Positions 1 to 11,035 of a stretch of DNA of 64,000 nt are shown here, in pieces (position 1 is the first letter of the stretch; every line of letters begins with the position of its first letter). A program made the translations under genes and the position numbers. The notes under the pieces were generated by a model that was not told the DNA's origin, searched no databases, and saw only the letters and a program-made list of their open reading frames with translations. This DNA is from Panopea generosa. Its lineage: Eukaryota; Mollusca; Bivalvia; Adapedonta; Hiatellidae. The stretch lies in NCBI GenBank assembly GCA_029582155.1, contig CM055895.1, positions 10,268,544 through 10,332,543 on the forward strand, in the 5' to 3' direction.

Positions 1-805
1 ATATAAGAGCTTCTAATAAGCGGAGGAATTACCAAAGAGCATTTTCGTGTCCAGCATTCTGATTGATTTCCAAAGTGACGCTTCGAGAAAATCTGCCCAC
101 AAAACTATTACTTTGGTAAACATTTGTGTAATCGAAGTATCTTACGGAGATTTGTTTGCGGCTCTATCTACGGAGTTTTATATTTTTTATAAATTACTAA
201 GAGTAAACTGATTGTGAGTATATCTAATTGGCTTTCTGTCGAAATGCCGATATCATGATGTAAGATAAATATTATAGTAAAAAAACAACGAGTTGTTTAG
301 TAAGTTTAGTACGTATTTGTTATTTTCAGCACAACATAATTTAGCTGCTTAAAGCGGTATTTGTCTTGTAACTGGATATGAACATTAGCTAAGGGTGTTT
401 ATGCGTGCGTGTCTATATTTGTTCCGGTACTGTTTCCATTAGTATGCTAATGAAACATTAAAATCAAGGATATCGAATTTAGCTAATGATAAATTTAAAG
501 AAATAACTGTATCAATAACTCGTTGACGACCGATGAATAAAAAGAGAACAAAAGAATGGTAGTCGTAACACACACACATATATATATACTTTATAAATAA
601 ACAGTTAATGCGATTGCGAAACTAGAAAGAGAAGACTAAAATGAAAGGTAAATACAAATGTGTTGTCACTCAAATAACTTTAAGCTTATAACCTTGGCAG
701 TGAAGTATAATTAAATAGAAATTATAGAAACAGATAGTCTGGTGACGTTTTTTTACAGAGACGACACTAATAGACAACAACAGCTACCGGCACGTCCTCA
801 CACCG
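1..805. other. AT-rich non-coding sequence
   Basis: No gene or structured repeat seen apart from a short CA/TA microsatellite near 571-592. Confidence 0.6.
571..592. repeat. (CA)n(TA)n microsatellite
   Basis: About five CA units run directly into about five TA units. Confidence 0.85.
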
Positions 806-980
806 TTTTTATCTCCCTTGAGCTCTCTTTTACTTATTTTATCAGGACTTTGTACTGCAGTGATTTATTATTTTCCTAGCATGAGTTAAAATGATCAGTA
901 TTTTAGAAATCACCACTGAAAATTAAATGCTGATACCAGTTTTCTGGACAATTATGTATCTTTTCGAATTGTTGATTGCA
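806..980 (+). repeat. Dispersed repeat family I, copy 1
   Basis: This segment matches 20616-20812 in the same orientation: both share ATCTCCCTTGAG, then TCAGG.CTTTG.A, GTGATTTATTA, CAGTATTTTAGAAAT, ACCACTGAAAAT and a tail near GAATTG. Copy 2 has about 30 extra bases in the 5' third. No coding capacity or terminal inverted repeat is visible; class unknown. Confidence 0.7.
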
Positions 981-1178
981 CTGTGCACTTCACTGCATTG
1001 CTTTTTATCGAAATAAGCTTAGTTGGCTACAAGTTCAAATCGTACAACGATGGTGTTTACTTACTCTTTTATGATAGTAATTAAATATTATACCACTATT
1101 TGTCATAAAACTTTACAATGCACGGGTAACTGAATTCAGATTGACGTATACTATATTCTAACCACTTGACGTTGAGCG

Positions 1179-1468
1179 CGCCGGGCCCGATTAGCTCAGT
1201 CGGTTACGCGTCTGACTATCAATCCAGGGGTCGTGAGTTAGAATCCCCCGCCCGGCAACAGTCTCCGTGATGATTGATATACGACATTGTGTCGCATTAT
1301 CATTCGTCACTCACCACTTATTCAAGTGGGAAAGTTATCAGTTACTTGCGGAGATGGGTTGTGCTCGAGTACTGGTTAATCCCAGGAAACAGTGGTTAGG
1401 TTAACTGATCGTCTGTTAGCCCTCGATGGCATAAAAATGACGCTAAATATTCAATCAATCAATCAATA
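1179..1468 (+). mobile_element. tRNA-derived SINE, family A, copy 1 (with target-site duplication)
   Basis: The head reads as a tRNA: A box TTAGCTCAGTCGG and B box region GGTCGTGAGTTAGAATCCC. A unique body follows, ending GACGCTAAATATTCAATC with an (AATC)n tail. It is flanked by the perfect 10-bp direct repeat ACGTTGAGCG at 1169-1178 and 1469-1478, so both ends are defined. Copies lie at 34636-34918 (+), 21958-22231 (-) and a fragment at 58026-58100 (-). It is a pol III-type retroposon, not a functional tRNA gene: the acceptor stem is imperfect and the body continues directly. Confidence 0.92.
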
Positions 1469-1478
1469 ACGTTGAGCG

Positions 1479-3095
1479 TTTATCACCAATGAGTTTTAAT
1501 AATTATATTTATGTATATACACAATACAGAAAGAACTATCACACTTGGAATTGTTTCCACGTTACATGTCATCCTTTGATCGCAACACGATTGACATCCA
1601 ACCATGTCTTGGTTTATAAAATACTATAGTTTGACATTATTTAAAGCCAATTCTGTCAAGAGAAACCATCTACATTGATATCAAAAGGTTTTTCTCCTGA
1701 AAATTTTAATACAAAAGAAGGATAATGCTGCTTTATGATAAAGGGTAATATGTATATGACGATTGTGTTCGTTCGTTCATTCATTTATTATTTATCAATT
1801 AAACAATTATTTAATAAAATAATCAATTAATACATCAATCATTCAAGAAATTAATTAATAAATACTTGTATATTATCAATATCTGGCAATGACTATTTAA
1901 ATGTTCACATGCAAATATCTGGCATTAGAGCAATTTCCAAATCAAGATTTTATTCTCCAATTATAATTGCTGAATTATAGATCAAAATCTATGTTTCTGA
2001 TACATGTTGATTACATTAACCACTGATACATCATATACTTTGATATGTATTATATAAAGCGAACAATCAAGATGAGCACTTTCTCAACATAAATATTGAT
2101 CAAATCAAAGAAATTTGATAAATGCCACATACTTTTGACACAAATATATACATAAGTGTCAAAAGTAATGTATATTTATAGATTAAATTCCATAAAGGGC
2201 ATTTAGTAAATTGAATGTATTAGTATCATGCATTCATTTCAATATAGCACAAGAGGTGACATACATATTTGGACAACGATTCTATTTGAAAAGCATGTGC
2301 ATCACAATTGCTGATCTTGATTGCTTGCGTTATTTTTCAAACACATGATATAATATGATGTATGAGTGTAAACATCATATATGAGATCATTGATTTCTCT
2401 CAGTCTACAAACTACCACTAATCAAACACGGCATTCAGCAGGTCACCTTTCTATATATCATGTATCTGTATCTGGTTTGGGCAACGCAATTTATGTCGAA
2501 CCCGCATCGATAATCATCTAATTGACACCTTAACCACTTGACAATACCATTGATACCAATTAGCGGAATTTGTGTGTTTGTTCTATAGAAAAACACTGAG
2601 GGCACATGACATTGAATCGGTAGCTGAATTAAAATCAATAATCTCCACTAGAATTCATAAACGTACGTGAATGCATCGACGCCGAGAGCTTGAACAATTA
2701 TTAGATCTGCTACACTATTTTTAATGTCTGTTGGTATGAAGAACCATGCGTTTTGAATAGACCACATTCATTTGGCTAGGAGAGCGCTGCAAATGAAAAA
2801 TCACGTGGTTTTGTTGGAGGTAAATAGGGATATATTGGTTGCAATATTCAAAACTAATTTTATCGTGGACTCAAAAAAATCAAAATTTCAAAGTATATGT
2901 CCAACAGGAGGAATAACCGTTAATGATGTAATGGAGGCCACATTGTTGTCTCCAGTTCATTGACAATACAATTCTCAGGTTATGTAAGTGAGCTTGGTTT
3001 CTCTTCAGACAAAGTGCAAAAAATACAAGCTAAACTTATTTACAAATATTGCGGCAATTTTGTTTCTGTCCTAACATACGTTGATTACTGGTTAG
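1479..3095. other. AT-rich non-coding sequence
   Basis: Contains low-complexity ATTC/AATT-rich sequence around 1780-1860 and a perfect hairpin at 2130-2167. Nothing else is recognised. Confidence 0.6.
2130..2167. repeat. Perfect 12-bp inverted repeat (hairpin)
   Basis: TACTTTTGACAC (2130-2141) faces GTGTCAAAAGTA (2156-2167) across a 14-base loop. The similarity extends a few bases outward with one gap. It could be a very short fold-back relic. Confidence 0.8.
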
Positions 3096-3155
3096 GTAAC
3101 ACGCACGCACGCACGTGTACACGTACACATGCCAGCACGCAATCACCCACGCACG
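3096..3155. repeat. CGCA/CACG-rich low-complexity tract
   Basis: Several ACGC units and alternating purine-pyrimidine sequence, including GTACACGTACAC. Confidence 0.7.
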
Positions 3156-5925
3156 TTCAAATACATTTCAATATGATGTATTTATCCATTTAGTTCGTCT
3201 CATGGCGTCTAAGAGTTTTCATGAACAAGGCATTTGTTTCAAATAAAGATATTAGGAACATAAAAGTATTTCCAATTTTATTAGCAATTACCTTGAATGT
3301 GGTTATAAAATATATTTAACATAAATAATATTTCTCTGTTTTCCCGGAAATGATAAACGGATTGACTGACAGACTTTTGATATAAACATATAAGTGACCC
3401 CAGGGGCACTCACATCGGAACGGTAAATAACAACAGCGCTTCTGGGGAAGTATAGCTGACAGTAGCAGCAAACTTCTCCCGGTCTTCACATCATAAACAT
3501 AAGTACAAGTCAAATCTAAATCTGAGCAAATCAGACGTGTAAGTGTCGTGCATTTTTGTTAAAAGCATATTTTAAATGCACCTAGTTATTTTTGTGAAAA
3601 GCATATCTTTTAAATGTAGAACTTAAATGCATATCTTAAAATAAAGTGTAACGCTATCTAATCACAATTTCAAATGTGTTTTAAATGTTGGATATCACGT
3701 TATTATTCAGGAATAATCAAACATTATTTTAAAAACATTAAAATAAAAAATGGTTGACCGATTTGTGACATATCCAAGGTAAGAGGAGTAAAGCTTCGTT
3801 GAAAGGGATCGGTAAATGTAATTTCATAACATATTTTAATGAAACAGAAGATAATCAATTTTGTGAATTTCAGCAATGTTAAAAACCTCCCAGAGAGTTT
3901 ATAGGTGTTTATATGTTCATTATGTGTTTATATCCTTTTTTGTATTAGTTACAAATACGTTAAAACAACCGCCGGCAATACTTGAATGTTATTTATAATA
4001 TTGTGTAAAATGGGGTTATATCTGAACAGCTTACTCTCATAATTCATTACGGATTTTACTAGCATGTTTATTTTGAAATATGTTTATACTATACGCATTT
4101 CGAAGGGTAAAATAGTTCTCATAAACTTTCTGTAACCTATCTCATTGACACGAAGATAGAATCCCAGGTGGCACCAGGTGTCTAGAAACCACTTGAAGTT
4201 TATACTATAGTAAACATTTACCCGGAAAAACTGCAGATTTACCACGCTGTCATCACCTCTGCTGTGGTTTGGTTTGCTTTCAAAACTAGAGTCAGTATGA
4301 TAATCGCCTTTTTTGGCATCTACAACTCCTAAGCATTTTGTTGCTAATGATACGCCGGCAAAATAGCGGTTTGTATTGCAAATGTCAGTTTACATGAATA
4401 CTTCTACATCAATTTTTGCTAAATTATTGTGATAAATATAGACTATTTATTATACAAATTGCATTAAGTACTGGTGTAAAATAAAACATATGCCAAATCA
4501 CCGATATCCAAAACATTGTTATAAAATGCTGATAGATTAAGATGATGTTTAACGATGAATTGCTTACGTGCATCTTAATTTCACATCAGAAATTATATTT
4601 GATTTTATGGTTCGCTCACATATAACATTTACAGTTTTAACGCGTGTCGTCTAAACATCGTATAGCCACAGCATTGTTCCTCTAAATATTTATAAAACCT
4701 ATCAAAAGTGTTCTGCATTTTTTATAAGCTATCACCAGCCAAAGAAATATGGCATTAACAAAAAGATTTGGCTGAACTTAGAGATATATCTGGAGGAGCA
4801 CGTATTCTTCAATAAACATTAACACCTGGGATGCTTTGTTGGAAATAGATTTGATTCAATTTTATTTAGTCTAAGGCATGTTTGAATACCCTTCCATGTT
4901 GGAAGGGTAGTGATTTTGTTATGGGTATTATAATTAACTTGGGGCAATACCAAAACTAACTGTTAATGATGTGACAACTTCAGGCAAGACAAATATCTGT
5001 ATCATTCTGACGGGACTATGTGTTGTATGAGGGATGGGGCACTCTCTCTGCAATGCCTGTTGAACCATAGAAACTATCCATAGTAACGAATTAGGTAAAC
5101 ATTGTAGACAATCGTTAGAAGTTTACATGTTTGCATCTAAATAGCCAAATGTTTATATGAATATCTACAGCTTTCCTCACTTTACACCTTATCACAGAAA
5201 TGCATATTTAATCAATTAATAGCTTCAGCAACGTAAGTTTTATATAGACAATACAGAAACGAATTTAGAACTATATTCAATTGTGATATCTGATTTACAT
5301 AACACAATCAACGTGCACCTTTTTGGAATTTTAAATAATTCTGGCATGGAACATAGTCTTTCACCCTCAAGTGAAAATTCAATCCTTGGTACTTGTGATA
5401 GTCTGTAATGAACATCCTGACTCTATCTCAAAGAAGAGAAAAGATAATGACTTAAGCGGTGGAAATGGCGTCCAAAATCAATTAACTGCCTGACGGCTGA
5501 ACGATAACCAAGATATTTTAATGTTCATAGCGAAAATATATGACCCAGAAAATGTCTAAGATTGATAAGGATGTAATATTGGTGAGCTAAAAGATTGATA
5601 TTGTATAATAAAATAAAAGAAGAAAATAGATTACCTTAAACGAATTGATAAAGCGAGTTTGTCATATCGGAAATAGACACACCAGTTAAAGTATATATGG
5701 GGGAAAGAATGCACGAAACGACGATTATATAAATATATTAGATATTAGTCAATCTTGTAATTGAAAACAGAAAATAATGCAATCTAAGCATTTCATTTTA
5801 CCTGATTTTTATTGATAATATTTTCACCTAAAATGTATGTGGTATGTTGCGTTGAAACTCGAACTAAAGACCCCTTCTGATATCTCGTGACACAAAGGTT
5901 AAAAACCAATGTGGCATCAAGCGTT
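3156..5925. other. Non-coding sequence
   Basis: No gene seen. A tight hairpin at 4887-4909 has 10-bp perfect arms (TACCCTTCCA/TGGAAGGGTA) and a 3-base loop; it is not obviously part of an element. Confidence 0.55.
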
Positions 5926-6147
5926 ATTTAACTTATTTATTTTACTTCGATTGTGAAAGAAGTCATACAAACTATATAAAACTCGATCATTATATAAATC
6001 GCTCAAATATTTCCTCTGTAGAACCAGTTTTTAAGCGTATGCGGAAAGGTGTATTTCACAAGTAAAACCACTCATAGCCATGAGGGGAGGATCAAACCCA
6101 CGTCACTCCGGTAATGAGTTCGATGCTATGCATTGCACCATAGCTCA
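5926..6147 (-). mobile_element. tRNA-derived SINE, family C, degenerate copy 1
   Basis: Read on the minus strand it has a decayed tRNA-like head (CACTCCGGTAATGAGTTCGATGCT on the plus strand is the counterpart of the anticodon region in other copies). The family body follows, ending in CGAAGTAAAATAAA. It aligns along its length with 27041-27234, 36769-36980 and 52753-52968 and is the most diverged of the four. Confidence 0.65.
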
Positions 6148-8378
6148 ACAGTTTATTTGGTGTAATTCATGGATGAAGAACATCTTAAGCTGAGATTTTT
6201 CTCATCTCTGAATTCTCAATTTCACTAAATAATCACTTCAATTCATAACGCATTAAATGACTTCTAAGAATTGGAACAAAACTTTACCGATGACAAAGCA
6301 TAACATGCAAAATGATCAATGTAATGAAGTTATGGCATTTCAAAAACTTAAGATGAGGTAAATCTCATGTTGAGATGTTTCGTGAAATTGGGGTCAGCCT
6401 CTTAGACCACCTGAATACGGAGGACGCTTAAATAAACAGCAAGCTGCTACACATAGCAAATCATGTTTGTATTGGACACAGAATCAAAATATCTTGCCAG
6501 CATATAAGCTGGATACAAAGCTGTTAAACATATTCCTGACGGTTACCCAATTCACACATACCGATTTCAATCTTTAAATCATATGTCCTTATTTTATCAT
6601 TTATAAAACGACAAATATATAACTTCTCAGAAGCAAGTGGATCATTGACTGAAATATGCGTTGTTGAACATAGTTTTACTATTACAATGCGTGTTATGTT
6701 ATACGTTTTGCATATTATGTATAGCGTGTAAGGGGTTCCTCGTCACAGAAATCCAAGACATACTATATAATTTTAAAAGATAATTATGCTATTTTTTCCA
6801 GAATGCTGTAGATTTTTTGTTTCAATTCAAAAATATATGTAAAAAAACTGGTATGATTTTATAGTTGAGATTTTTTTATTAGTAATTACGCTTTTCTATG
6901 ATTTAATAAAATGACGTTTCAACGCTTTTAATGGCTTGCCCAAACTCTTACCAAACTCTCATTTCCGACAATACCAAACATTTACTAATACAATGTCATG
7001 TAGTAGCGGACAGGACTAACCAACTACGCATACACTGTGAAGAATTCTGCAGTGTATACCCAATAGCTCTAAATGTTGATTCCAGACATTGATACATTAC
7101 GAATTTGAAATCTAGCAAGAATATAATAATCAAATTTTCATAAATCGTTTCCGTTATACGCCAGAACAAAGTATCAAACATCGATACTTTACGCTATATC
7201 CCCACCTACACAATTTATGCCAGTAGTTTTCCATATCATAGCACCTGTGGTTATTATGTCACGTTTCATCAAGTGTGCACGTATATGAAAATAATCAGTT
7301 GAAATAAGCCTGGTTGCCCGCGATTATGAAATACGACATTGGATTACAAAGAGCATTACCCGAGATGCATTTGCTGTCATCACTAGGTTTTGCTTCTTAT
7401 TGTTAGTTTGAAAGCTCGCAATTGGAGATAATTGGCCAATAAAAGCATCAACGTCGTTGTCGCAATTACGAATATTGCCATGTGTGTGGGTTCAAAACGC
7501 CAGTAATTTGACTGGTAGGCCTGCATTTACGTGTATTTGACAGTTTTTTTCACGGCGCCATTTTGACACTGTAAACGTACGTTATACTGAGTGTTTTTGA
7601 ATACGATATAACGTTTTCTGTGTCAGTCAATTATAACCATAAATTTTCATTAGATTATTGGTAATTTGTTCGAATTAATCTCTATGATGGAATTCTATAG
7701 ATTTCAATTCTATATGGCGATTTCTTAACATCACAAAATAAGGAAATGTGTATTCAACATAAGATATTCAAAGAACACCGCCGCCACAGCGGCATGCACA
7801 TGATCAATGAATGGAATTTAATAATCTACGGTACAGGAGTGTCATAAACCCATGACATATATGCTATTTTCCAAATGTAATATCACTTCTGAATCATCAT
7901 TCGGCGTTTGGCTTACAAAACAATACCTGATAAAAAAGGGTTCGCGTCGGTTTTATTCTGAATATATTTCCCGAGTTGTAATGAAACATACAAGACCATT
8001 CTGGCCTAAATACAAATGTATCTAAATATAAGTGTCATGTTAATCATTAAATTATTAAAAACTAAACGCCATGATTGCCAATGCGTGCGTATTCCCCATA
8101 TGCGTCAAGGTTTTATTAAATTATCTAGCCTGACTGTTTACATACAGCGAGCACGAACAGCCAGGAATATTTTACTTTATACAGATTATAACTTGATATC
8201 TGACAGACAGATATTGTGATAATTTGAATAGACATCTCGTCAATAAACCATTTATAAGTTTGTATCAAAGCTGAACGAAAGGAACCATTATGGCTGATAT
8301 TACAAATCGATTTTTAAAAATAAAGATAACTAATTCATGTTAATTTTAGAATGTGAGGATGACGCACGTGTGTGTAGT
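6148..8378. other. AT-rich non-coding sequence
   Basis: No gene, array or recognisable mobile element seen. Confidence 0.55.
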
Positions 8379-8640
8379 TGTTGTTGTTGTTGTTGTTGTT
8401 GTTGTATCACTTTCTACAAAGTCAGTCATATCGTGACGTGTCTACTTTTTGATAGAGTATTCTAAGCGCTGTCATACTGTGCCGCAGACACATGGTACGA
8501 TACCCAACCCTGTCATATTATACTGACAACCGGCCGACCTTCTAAATGCTGAACACCAAGCGATGAAGCTTTTAGTACCAGTCTTTGGCATACCCCGGCC
8601 GGGGATCGAACCGACGACATTCCCTATGTTAGACGTGCGC
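8379..8640 (-). mobile_element. tRNA-derived SINE, family B, copy on minus strand
   Basis: The (GTT)9 run at 8379-8405 is the reverse of the (CAA)n tail of this family. The body then matches 15407-15720 in reverse (ACACATGGTACGATACC, TCATATTATACTGACA, GTACCAGTCTTTGGCATA). The tRNA part keeps a B-box-like GGTTCGATCCCCGGCCGG, but the bases upstream differ from the other copies (a loop region with AAC instead of CGC), so the head is diverged or comes from a different tRNA. Confidence 0.82.
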
Positions 8641-8782
8641 AATAATACACGTTTATGTTGAAGATATTTTACTCTTTACACTCCCTGTGAAGGGTAACTC
8701 GTCATAGATAAATAAGTTTACACATCAATTCAGTTTTTTGAAAATAGTTATTTATCTGAAATTTCATTTTTTAGAAAGTATT

Positions 8783-9165
8783 GTCACGCCAATATTGAAT
8801 ATCTGTGTAACATTCTTAAAAGTATTAACAGTATTAATACAACTAGTGGCGTCACGCCAAAATAGTATTTCTGTGTAACATTCTAAAAAGTATTACCAGT
8901 ATGAATACAACTAGTGGTGTTACGCCAAAATTGAATATCTGTGTAACATTCTTATAAGTATTAACAGTGTTAGTACAACTAGTGGTGTCACGCCAAAATA
9001 GAATTTCGGTGTATCTTTCTTACAAGTATTAACAGTGTTAATACAACTAGTGGCGTCACACTAAAATTGAATATCTGTGTAGCATTCTTAAAAGTATTAC
9101 CAGTATGAATACAACCAGTAGCGTCATGCCAAAATTGAATATCTGTGTAACATTCTTTAAAGATG
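8783..9165. repeat. 68-bp minisatellite, about 5.6 units
   Basis: GTCACGCC recurs at 8783, 8851, 8919 (as GTTACGCC), 8987, 9055 and 9123, exactly 68 bases apart. Each unit contains ATATCTGTGTAACATTCTTA and AATACAACTAGTGG. The period is not a multiple of three and no frame stays open. Confidence 0.95.
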
Positions 9166-9270
9166 CTATTTGTTTTACCTTGATTTGTTTTCTATCAAAT
9201 TTATTAAATCTGGTAAATTATAAAAGATAAAATGAATGTTCCAGATTCCATCACGAATACGGAACTGTGA

Positions 9271-9425
9271 CGCTTTTCTTTTTTCCCATGGGGTTTAACG
9301 CCATTTTTGACACATTTCATGTTATATATGGCATATTTAGTCAGTTTAAATGGCGGAACAAGACTCGGAATCAATATCAGTAGAAAACAGGACTCGAACC
9401 TACAACCCCAGCGATGAAACTTTAT
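9271..9425 (-). mobile_element. SINE-like repeat, family D, copy 1
   Basis: On the minus strand a B-box-like GTTGTAGGTTCGAGTCC precedes a body that ends AATGGCGTTAAACCCCATG. It is similar in plan and ends to 10818-11035 and, more weakly, to 39518-39640. The A box is not preserved. Confidence 0.6.
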
Positions 9426-10160
9426 TTCATAATTTCAGATTTGAATCGTGTAGCTACATTTGTATTTTAAAAAAATAATAATTTTAAGTGGAACTTTATC
9501 AAAATCGTTGTTTGCCTTTAATAACAATTTCTTTGCTATTACGAGTCTTGACAAAAACGATTTTGTCGACAGTTGAGATCGTATATATTCAAGATATGAG
9601 CAAAACGAACTTAAAGCGTTGTATTGCTCCCTTTAGACATAAATGTTGCACCATGCTTTGTGTTGATAATCACTAAAAGTAAATGCCATGGAAACACCGA
9701 CGTGTCGTCTGTGAAAAATATATCTAGATCGCATTCGGTTTGAGAATCCGCTTTAAACATCAATTTGCTCAATTAAAATAGAGGCAGTCAAGATTTATTT
9801 GGCTCTAAAAAGTTCGTTTTATTTCTACGAAATTACAAAGAGAGCCAAAGACTTAACATTGTGAAGATGCTCCTTTGTCCCTATCTCATACCAATAGTCT
9901 CTATCCAATGTTTCATCTGGAACTCACAGTGTTATGGTCTTCTGAAGTATATAGCACTCGTCTATTTACATCAAACCTAAACTTCATTGATGGACAAAAA
10001 GTATTAACATAGATGTACCTGATTGTATTGCAGTAATCATGTGTATCAAAGTATCGCATTTTTTGTTCCGATGTTAAGATTAAAGTTGATATATAAACGC
10101 TGTACACCTTATGATGTTCTTTTATATAGAATGATTTTTGTTCGTGTTTTTTTTTATCAT
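9426..10160. other. Non-coding sequence
   Basis: No gene or repeat recognised. Confidence 0.55.
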
Positions 10161-10231
10161 ATTTGTTGTTGTTGTGTTTTGTTGTTATTGTTGTTGTACT
10201 GTTGTTTTTGCTTTTGTTGTTGTTGCTGCTG

Positions 10232-10280
<49 letters not shown>

Positions 10281-10346
10281 TGCTGTTGCTGCTGTTGTTG
10301 CTGTTGTTGCTGTTGTTGCTGTTGTTGCTGTTGTTGCTGTTGTTGC

Positions 10347-10394
<48 letters not shown>

Positions 10395-10395
10395 A
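10161..10395. repeat. Graded GCT/GTT triplet tract
   Basis: After an irregular GTT-rich start the tract passes from nearly pure GCT, through GTTGCTGCT, then GTTGTTGCT repeats, to about 16 pure GTT units. On the minus strand the units read as CAA/CAG glutamine codons, but that frame has no ATG upstream and meets TAG inside the tract (CAG TAG CAG). Open frames of Leu, Ala or Cys on the plus strand are by-products of the repeat. Confidence 0.95.
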
Positions 10396-10817
10396 AATTG
10401 TATAAAGAGGTTAAAGATAAGAAACTAATGTTAGTTTTAAATATAGAAAAAAAAATGTTTGTCTTATTTAAAACAAGATTTCTTGTTCACAGTGTACATA
10501 TTCATATTTAACTCGTACCAATTAATTAAGTAAACAATGATTATATCTAGCAAAGTGTTTATATATCGATCCAACAACTATCTAAACAATTTGATTACAG
10601 GTGTCACCAGAAATGATTTGAATCGCCAAACTAATGGTTCAATCCGTGCTAGTCTAGACGCATTGCGAATTGGCAGGATGTACCTATTACACAGCCTTGG
10701 GGACTATCTGTGAATGAGTTTCCAAGACAAAGTGTCAGGAAATAAAACCAATGTGACTTGGTACTTGCAACAACACACAGAAAAGGGTCGTTTCCTCTAA
10801 TCAGATAGTGTTGCGTT
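10396..10817. other. Non-coding sequence
   Basis: Nothing recognised. Confidence 0.5.
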
Positions 10818-11035
10818 GCTTTTAATGGGATTTACCGCCATTTTAAAGCTTGACAGCTTTTATATGGTATATCCAATTGTAGTTGGTGGAGGAAACCCCC
10901 AGAACAGTTTTGAATATAAAAAACGTCATTCCGCTAGTAACTGGTAAGCAATCTAACATAATGTGTTTAACTAAGCTGAGCTCGAACCCATAACCTCAGT
11001 GTTGAAACGTACGAGCACATCCAGACGACAACACC
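10818..11035 (-). mobile_element. SINE-like repeat, family D, copy 2
   Basis: The minus strand shows a B-box-like ATGGGTTCGAGCTC, a body, and AAAATGGCGGTAAATCCCAT near the 3' end, matching the plan of 9271-9425. It is well diverged. Confidence 0.55.

Noticed and set aside
1191-1256. Functional tRNA gene
   Set aside because: It is the head of a SINE with a defined body, tail and target duplication; the same applies to 15411-15480, 36074-36145, 36459-36530 and the minus-strand heads of family C.
8783-9165. CRISPR-like array
   Set aside because: The repeats are contiguous with no unique spacers, in a eukaryotic context.
10161-10395. Triplet tract as an overgrown (CAA)n tail of a family B SINE
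   Set aside because: The tail would need a SINE body at higher coordinates on the minus strand, and the sequence after 10395 does not match any family.
10023-10511. Open frames encoding long Cys, Leu or Ala runs
   Set aside because: They are the three readings of the GCT/GTT triplet tract; no flanking conserved sequence, and all three frames are open at once.
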